From Triglochin maritima (taxonomy: Eukaryota; Streptophyta; Magnoliopsida; Alismatales; Juncaginaceae), in assembly GCA_963682175.1 (NCBI GenBank), contig OY821779.1, forward strand, positions 2,740,501 through 2,804,500: a stretch of 64,000 nt of DNA. Reading direction: 5' to 3'. A program made the translations under genes and the position numbers. Positions 58,236 through 64,000 of the stretch are shown piece by piece. The number at the start of each line of letters is the position of its first letter. Positions within the stretch are counted from its first letter, which is position 1. The notes beneath the pieces were generated by a model that worked only from the letters and a program-made list of their open reading frames with translations, ran no database searches and was not told where the DNA came from.

Positions 58236-61200
58236 ATGTCTGATGAGGGTGATGCATCGGGTGAGGTAAGCCTGGCGCGGGGCAAATTTTGGGCCGAGCG
58301 TCTGCATTAGACGCCTCCCCCATGGTGAGGGCGTCTGCGTAGGACGCCCTCCCCATGGACTAGGCGTCTAACGCAGACGCCTCCCCCATGGGATAGGCGT
58401 CTTATGTAGACGTCCTCCCCATGGGTAAGGCGTCTGTAGTAGACGCCCTTCCCTTCGGTCAGGCGTCCTACGCAGACGCCTTGCCGTTGGGGAAGGCGTT
58501 TAACACAGACGCCCCATCCATGGGGCAGGCGCGTAACACAGACGCCTATTTTTTTTTTTTTTTTTGATTTTGATTTTGTTTTTTTAATTTCGACATTATT
58601 TTTGAAATTTTTTAATTTCGAATTTATTTTTTAATTTTTTTTAATTTTGATTTTATTTTTGTAGGTTCCAGATTTCGGTGGTGATGGAGTGGATTACAGT
58701 GAGTTATTTCAAACTACACAAATCTTTGCAACAATCGATGAAGCATGTAAATGGGCCAAACAAGTAGCTATCGGAGCTGGGTTTTTTTTGGTCGTGTCAT
58801 CGTACAAAACAAGATCAGATAGTCGGATGGATTGTTATTTGAGATGCGACCGGCGAAATCAAATGGAGTCTCGGGATATGGATACTGCACTTCGAAGAAA
58901 CACCAAAAGAAAGGGTTGCGGTTGCCGTTTCTTAATAAAAGTGGTTGAGCGACGAGATCGTGATGGATGGGTTTTGGTTTTTAATAGTGCTCACGGACAT
59001 CACAACCACAGACTGGCAGTTTATCCAGAGGGTCATCGTCAAATTAGTGGTCTAAGTTCTGGGGCGAAGAAGATTGTTCGTGATATGACAGAGGCGCAAG
59101 CAAAACCACGGAACATCTTGAAGGCAGTAAAAGAAAAATTCCCGGAGGACAATCCAAATCAAAGGCATATTTATAATTTCAGAGATTACATGAGGAGGAC
59201 AAAATCTGAAGATCGGAATCCCGTCCAGCAGTTTCTCTACCAAGCAGTGCAGTGTGAGTACTTACATTGGATTATGGCGGATCCAGAAACTGATGTCGTC
59301 ACTCACGCTTTTTTGGCACATCCGACGTCAGTCCAGTTGTTGCGGACATATCCTTTCGTTATCTGCATGGATTCGACTTACAAGACGAACAAGTATAAGA
59401 TGTCTTTGTTCGAAATGATTGGGGTCACACCAGCAAACATGAATTTCCTTATTGGATATGCGATTTTGATGGATGAATCTTACTCCAGTTATTTGTGGGT
59501 GATGGAGAAGTTGAGAGATCTGTTATTGGGGACTGTCAGCCCGACTGCAATAATAACAGACCGGGAGTTAGGCCTTATGCGACCAGTGAGAGAGGTTTTT
59601 CCAGACTCTGCTCATTTACTCTGCACATGGCACATCAACAAAGACGTATTGAATTACGCGTACCACGTATTCGGCAAGAATAAGGAGATGGCAGAGACTT
59701 TGAGGCGTGGAAGATGGAGGAAGATCATGCTTTCTACTTCAGAAGCCGAGTATGATAGAGCTGTGTATGCTCTGAAAGATTTGTATAGATCGTGGCCGGC
59801 TATCACGGAGTATCTGGACACCACGTGGTTAGTGCATAAAGAAAAGTTTGTGCTGAATTGGACGAACAAAGTCCTTCATTTTGGGAACACCACGAATTGT
59901 AGGGTCGAAAGTGCTCATTCGGCTCTAAAAGAGTGGATTTCTACATCGACTGCAGCTCTGGACACTCTTTTCGAGCGCGTCAACGCGGCTACTGAAATGC
60001 AGCTGACGAATATTCGAAACTTTCTTGAAGACTCGAGACGGCGAAATTTGACTAATTTCGGACATTCTCTATATCGTCACATAAATGGTAGAGTTTCGCA
60101 TCACTGTTTGCAGTTGCTGAGTCAGGAGGTGAAGAGAATGCAACAGTTAGATGATGAAGTTGAATATCGTTGCGAGTGCGCTTTTCTGACTTCTCATGGG
60201 ATACCTTGCGCATGTACCATCCGTGGATGTCTTGAATCAGAAAACGGAATTTACTTAGAGCAGATTCATTCGTTCTGGAGGACACTTGTCATTGGGGAAG
60301 GAGCCGGGAACGCAGAGTTTGTGTCTCAGGCAGCTCAAGACGCCGAACATTTTCGCAGTCTGGTTGATGAGATTGCAGGAAGTGACCCTACCGTAATTCG
60401 ATCTGCCTCTCGGGTTTTATTCGAGCAGCTACACCCCGAACATTCGAATTTGAAAGAGCCTGCAGTAAAAACAAAGCTACGAGGTCGACCAAGGGGAAAG
60501 TCGACACGACGGGACCCTAGTGCGTTTGAGTATGCAGAGCGAGGTAGTGGTCGATCTTCAGGTAGTGGGAGTAGAGGTCGTGGTCGTTCTTCCGGTAGTG
60601 GAAGCAAAGGTCGTGGTCGATCTTCTGGTTCTTCGTCAGTGAGAGGAGGATCAGGTATACCATCCTTACATTTATTATTATTATTATTTTGTTATTTATT
60701 TCAGTAAATATGTATCTTTTGTTATTATATCTAACTGTATTTTTTGTTCATATTGTAGTGACTGGGCGGGCTGACGTAGACGACTTCCCATATGGAGATA
60801 GAATTCCAGGAATCATTATGCCATTCCTACACCAGTGGAATGATGTACGTGCTGATGGAAACTGTGGATTTCGATGTGTCGCCGATGTTTTCCACGGTGG
60901 TGAAGACAATTGGCAACTCGCCCGTCGTTCGATTTCAAATGAGATAGCTGCGAACCCATCTTTTTATGAGCACGTATACTACGACGGTGTGGCGGAGGCT
61001 CGTCACCGGATTAATTGGGGCGGGGGACCTTGTGGCGAGAATCACTATATGGAGACGTGGACGGACTTGTTTCCCATTGCAAATTTTTACAAGTGTGCAG
61101 TTATGTTCTTCTCTCTCGGAAATGATGGTTCGTTGTACCCATGTCTTACAGTTCTACCTTGGGAGAGTCCGCCTACCGTGACGAGACCGTGCAGAGAGTT

Positions 61201-61378
61201 GATTATTGCTCATTTAGGGAGTTACGCTCATTACATTCGTTTGGAATTGAATGAGGGATTCCCCGTACCTCCTATAGCGACTCTGTGGTATCAAATACGA
61301 GATGAGAGTGTTATTGGATGGGAGCTGGAGTACCAACATAGGATAGCATATTGGCAACAATTATGTAATATGTTTTGA
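58236..61378 (+). CDS. MULE transposase fused by splicing to an OTU protease domain
   Basis: Predicted exons 58236-58265, 58665-60654 and 60759-61378 (2640 bases, 879 residues). Exon 1 encodes MSDEGDASGE, and its twin exists in the sibling element. Domains: FAR1/WRKY-GCM1-type zinc finger at about 45-127 (DCYLRCDR, KGCGCRF, HGHHNH); MULE DDE transposase with D246 (CMDSTYKT), D309 (ITDRE), CTWHINK and E425 (RVESAHS); SWIM-like finger at 513-527 (CEC, then PCAC); AT-hook-like RGRPRGK and a Gly/Ser/Arg-rich linker; OTU-type cysteine protease after residue 674 with D706-G-N-C709 and a candidate catalytic H831. The last splice joins G|TG in frame. Without it, the transposase frame stops at 60707. 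Transposase-OTU fusions exist in plant MULEs. Here the role of OTU is not known. Confidence 0.85.
58298..58546. repeat. 33-bp tandem array of hairpins in intron 1
   Basis: Seven full 33-base units start at 58298, 58331, 58364, 58397, 58430, 58463 and 58496, plus a partial unit from 58529 to 58546. Each starts GCGTCT, has five variable bases, then AGACGC, so it folds into a six-pair stem, and then has a second CCCCATGGG-type palindrome in most units. In units 2, 4 and 7 the stem changes keep G-T pairing. The array is followed by a long T run and AT-rich sequence. Confidence 0.92.
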
Positions 61379-61470
61379 TATGTTTGTATAATTATGTAAT
61401 ATGTTTTGATATGTTTGTACATTATATAGTGTTGCTTTATTATGTAATATGTTTTTGATATGTTTGCTTT
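61344..61470. repeat. Three copies of a TATGTAATATGTTTTGATATG unit
   Basis: About 27-30 bases repeated at roughly 61352, 61384 and 61440. The first copy contains the stop codon of the OTU exon. The repeats form the 3' end of the transposase transcript. Confidence 0.8.
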
Positions 61471-61499
61471 ATTTGCATTATATATAATAGTACGAAAGG

Positions 61500-61735
61500 T
61501 TATCAAACACAAATACAAATAATAAGGGTACAACAGATAAGCAAAACACAAATACAAACAATAAGCGTACGACATGTTCGCAAACACAAACACAAATAAT
61601 AAATAATAAGCGTACAACAGATAAACAAATATAAATGCAAATACTAAGCGTACCACAGATAAGCAAACACAAATACTAAGCGTACAACAGATAAACAAAT
61701 ATAAATACAAATACTAAGAGTACGGTACAACAGAT
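61500..61735. repeat. Tandem repeat between the convergent MULE genes
   Basis: Five to six imperfect units of 32-45 bases with core AAGCGTACAACAGATAAACA. They fill the gap up to the PMD stop codon at 61740. The minus-strand frame at 61291-61710 is only this repeat read through. Confidence 0.8.
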
Positions 61736-61739
61736 CAGC

Positions 61740-64000
61740 CTACTCATCATCCGAATCATGGTCGGAGATGCCTAACTGAGTATGCCATGACTGTATGATC
61801 TGATCCACATCTCCGCATGCAGCTCTGGCATCGTCTGGCAGCTCATCCCTCATCTGCAAGATTGGGTCTACAGCCCGTATCATCTTACCCATCCACTGCA
61901 CATAACATTAACATTAGCGTACATTAACAAATTATACGGTACAAATAAATTTAGATAAAATGAAAAAATTACCAGATCGCCACACGTCCTATCTGGTGGT
62001 CGATCTGCTCTCCGGGAGGCACCACGGACGATGATAGGATGTGAGTAAGTACCGAACCAATCAAGATAACGTGCATCACACTCGGAGGGGTCGCGACTAC
62101 GTCTGAAGTCGCCAAGGAACAATCGGCATGATCTCGGAAATGTCCGCCAAGTCGATTCCGCTGTAGAAGCGGGGAACCTGACGTCGTACGTCGCTGCTGT
62201 CGCAGACCGCACCGCATGCTCTGGTGTCGGGATGTCAACCGGGATCACCTGAACATATCCTAACTGACGCAAGACCCGATCGGGCATATAAGGCTCTATG
62301 ATATCCCGATAACGAATAAGACCCATCAATAAAGTCCTCGGGACATCCGCTGCTGGGTCAGGACCATAGGGTAACCACTCCACCTAAAGTTTAACACATT
62401 AATAATAATACATCTTAAAATTAAATAAATGGTGTAAAGTTTGATACCTCTGATGCAGTCATCTGATCTAGCCGTGCGCGGATGGAACGCAATCGTCCAT
62501 CGCTCTTGTCCTCGCTCCGGACAACCCACATACCCGAACGTGGATGACCCTCGTCGATAATCTTCCGCTCACGATGCGGGCGGAATGCAGGAAAGTACTC
62601 GTATATCCACGCCTGCAGCAGCGTAAGACAACCTGCAATCCCAGAACAATCCGCACGGCTAGCTATCCCAAGCTGCCGGTACAGGTATGCCAACATCGCT
62701 GACCCCCACGAGTACTCACGAACGGTCTCCGGGTCCCTAGCCTCCAGTAGATCGCGTGGTCTGATCCGACAACCACTCTTGTCGACAAACAAGACGGCTC
62801 CGAGCATCAAGAATAGGTACGCCGTCAACTGTGTATCATCGGCCCGCGGAGGTCGTGCCCGTCTGCATAGGTCCTCAAGGGAGTCGATGCCGACACCACC
62901 ACCACTCCATAAAGCTGTATCTCTCGCCAGACCATCAGGTGTGACACCAAGCAACTCTGCCACATAACACCTCAGCTCAGACGTCGACCCCTGAGCACTA
63001 ACCAGGCGACCATCCACAGGAAGTCGCAGGATCTGGAAAACATCGTGAAGCATGATCGTCATCTCTCCGAAAGGCATGTGGAAAGTGTTGGTGTCAGGCT
63101 GCCACCGCTCCACAAACGCCGAAATCAAAGGCATGTCGAGATAAGGGAACATGCTGTACGGTAAGTGCCCCAAATGCGTGGCACTAATCTCCTCTCTGAT
63201 ATCAGCACTCAGTGTAGACCGCCAACCCTGTAGTGCTGTACAGGCTCTGTGCCGATTCTGGCACTTCAGAACCTTCCGATCCTCTCCGTCCCAGATCCGT
63301 CTAGCAATGTGACCCCAGAAACTAGGAATGACGCTCCCATCTAAAGGACCACCAGGCGTCATACTGCTCACGATCCAAGAATCGTCCTGGACCCTCTTCT
63401 TCTTCTGAGCGCGGGGATCAACAGTGCACGAGCTCGAATCCCCGGCCGTAAACCTCCCACCCCTACCCTTCCGCACCATCCATCCGGCGGAAGTAGAAGT
63501 ACCCGCTCGACCACGTCCTCCGCTATAATCCCCCTGCCTCTCCACCTCCGGCCGCACATCATACGGGCCATCATCGTCGCTCTCGTCGTCGAAACTATCC
63601 ACATGCTCATCATCGAAGGAATCATCATCCTCCTCACGACGACGTAATGCCTCCCTCTCCCTCCTGACCGAAGCAGATATCCCCCGTCTACGTGGATGAC
63701 GCGGTGCTGAATCATCCTCTAAAGAACGGAAGGCGTGTAATGGTATCGACTTGCCTCTCCCTCCACTGTGACCCGATGACTATTTATTGAAATTTTAAAT
63801 ACAAATTTGTTAAATTTGTTAAACTAAATTATCATATTTATCAAAATTGTTAAACTAAATCAAAATTTGTTAAACTTAATTATCAAAATTGTTAAACTAA
63901 ATCAAAATTTGTTAAACTAAATTAAAACAATTGTTAAACTAAATCAAAATTTGTTAAAACTAAATATCACAAATGTTAAACTTAAAAAGAATTTGTTAAA
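61740..64000 (-). CDS. Plant mobile domain (PMD) protein gene of the MULE, 5' exon outside window
   Basis: Minus-strand exons 63779-62448, 62383-61973 and 61895-61740 join in phase with GT/AG introns and encode 632 residues. By the sibling, an 18-codon first exon starting MSRRPGKEP should precede them beyond 64000. Early Gly/Arg/acidic region, then the PMD hallmark FVERWQPDTNTFHMPFGEMT with DVFQILRLPVDG, FLMLGAVLFVDKSG, SWGSAMLAYLYRQLG and a WIYEYFP-type segment. Exon 3 carries GYVQVIP, then WFGTYSHP. The C-terminus ends SDHDSDDE. MAIN/MAIL PMD proteins in Arabidopsis influence silencing and genome integrity; PMD genes are also carried by plant transposons. No stop interrupts the frame. Confidence 0.85.
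63790..64000. repeat. AT-rich short tandem repeat in PMD intron 1
   Basis: The motif TTGTTAAACTAAATCAAAAT and variants recur about ten times. This is intron sequence between the acceptor at 63780 and an exon 1 predicted beyond the window. Confidence 0.75.

Larger units (their letters stand above)
58080..64000. mobile_element. Large MULE encoding transposase-OTU and a PMD protein (right end not in window)
   Basis: The left inverted repeat starts at 58080 (GGGAACTACTAAACGTCGCC, then AAAACTACTTAAATCGCCC) and matches the ends of the 35613-37890 element. Two convergent genes follow: transposase plus OTU on plus (58236-61378) and a PMD gene on minus (from 61740 to beyond the window). The PMD first exon and the right inverted repeat should lie within a few hundred bases after 64000, judging by the sibling. 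Both genes have open frames without stops, so the copy looks recent and possibly autonomous. Confidence 0.88.

Noticed and set aside
58298..58546. CRISPR-like regular repeats
   Set aside because: Period is constant but there are no unique spacers, and the setting is an intron of a plant transposon.
61291..61710. Minus-strand frame of 139 codons rich in Leu, Val and Tyr
   Set aside because: Made from tandem repeat units between the two convergent genes; it looks like a membrane protein only by composition.
58080..64000. Idea that the PMD gene is an ordinary host gene next to a MULE
   Set aside because: The deleted sibling has the same PMD gene between matching inverted repeats and target copies, so PMD belongs to the element family.

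Overview
The window is nuclear DNA of a flowering plant, probably a eudicot. The genes have many introns, and AT-rich spacers are filled with plant transposable elements. The three recognisable host genes are an intronless CYC/TB1-clade TCP transcription factor (25132-26085, minus), a plastid RNA-editing factor of the ORRM1 type (nine exons, 39659-48876, minus) and an ATR3/NDOR1 diflavin reductase (twelve exons, 50629-57268, plus). I built both multi-exon models from the sequence. All intron phases close, giving about 399 and 645 residues.

Layout. 1-6457 is mostly unassigned and holds an orphan last exon of ribosomal protein L13a and a LINE remnant. 6458-12394 is a decayed Ty1/copia retrotransposon with three LTR copies and a duplicated flank. 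12785-13069 is a G-rich minisatellite with long G runs. 16741-19262 is a terminal-inverted-repeat element carrying a broken plant mobile domain (PMD) gene. 25132-26085 is the TCP gene. 29129-32576 is a copia element that kept gag but lost most of pol. Two related MITEs follow. 35613-37890 is an internally deleted Mutator-like element (MULE). 39659-57268 is the divergent ORRM1/ATR3 pair, whose introns and shared promoter region hold a hAT element, two fold-back MITEs, a hAT MITE and two SINE/RTE-like pieces. 58080 to the window end is a larger, apparently intact MULE whose right end lies outside.

The most interesting system is the MULE at 58080-64000. Its plus-strand gene has a 10-codon first exon, an intron with a 33-bp tandem array of hairpins, and a large exon encoding a FAR1-type zinc finger, a DDE transposase and a SWIM-like finger. 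A phase-matched splice then joins an OTU-type cysteine protease domain, for a predicted 879-residue fusion. A convergent minus-strand gene encodes a PMD protein of at least 632 residues in several exons. The deleted sibling at 35613-37890 has the same ends and first exons. It lost the transposase body and OTU but kept an open PMD 5' region. With the independent PMD pseudogene at 17.3-18.9 kb, PMD sequence occurs in three TIR-bounded units in 64 kb.

Limits: no database search, alignment program or transcript evidence was available. Family names rest on motifs read by eye. Splice sites are predicted from GT/AG (one GC/AG), phase and conserved protein sequence.
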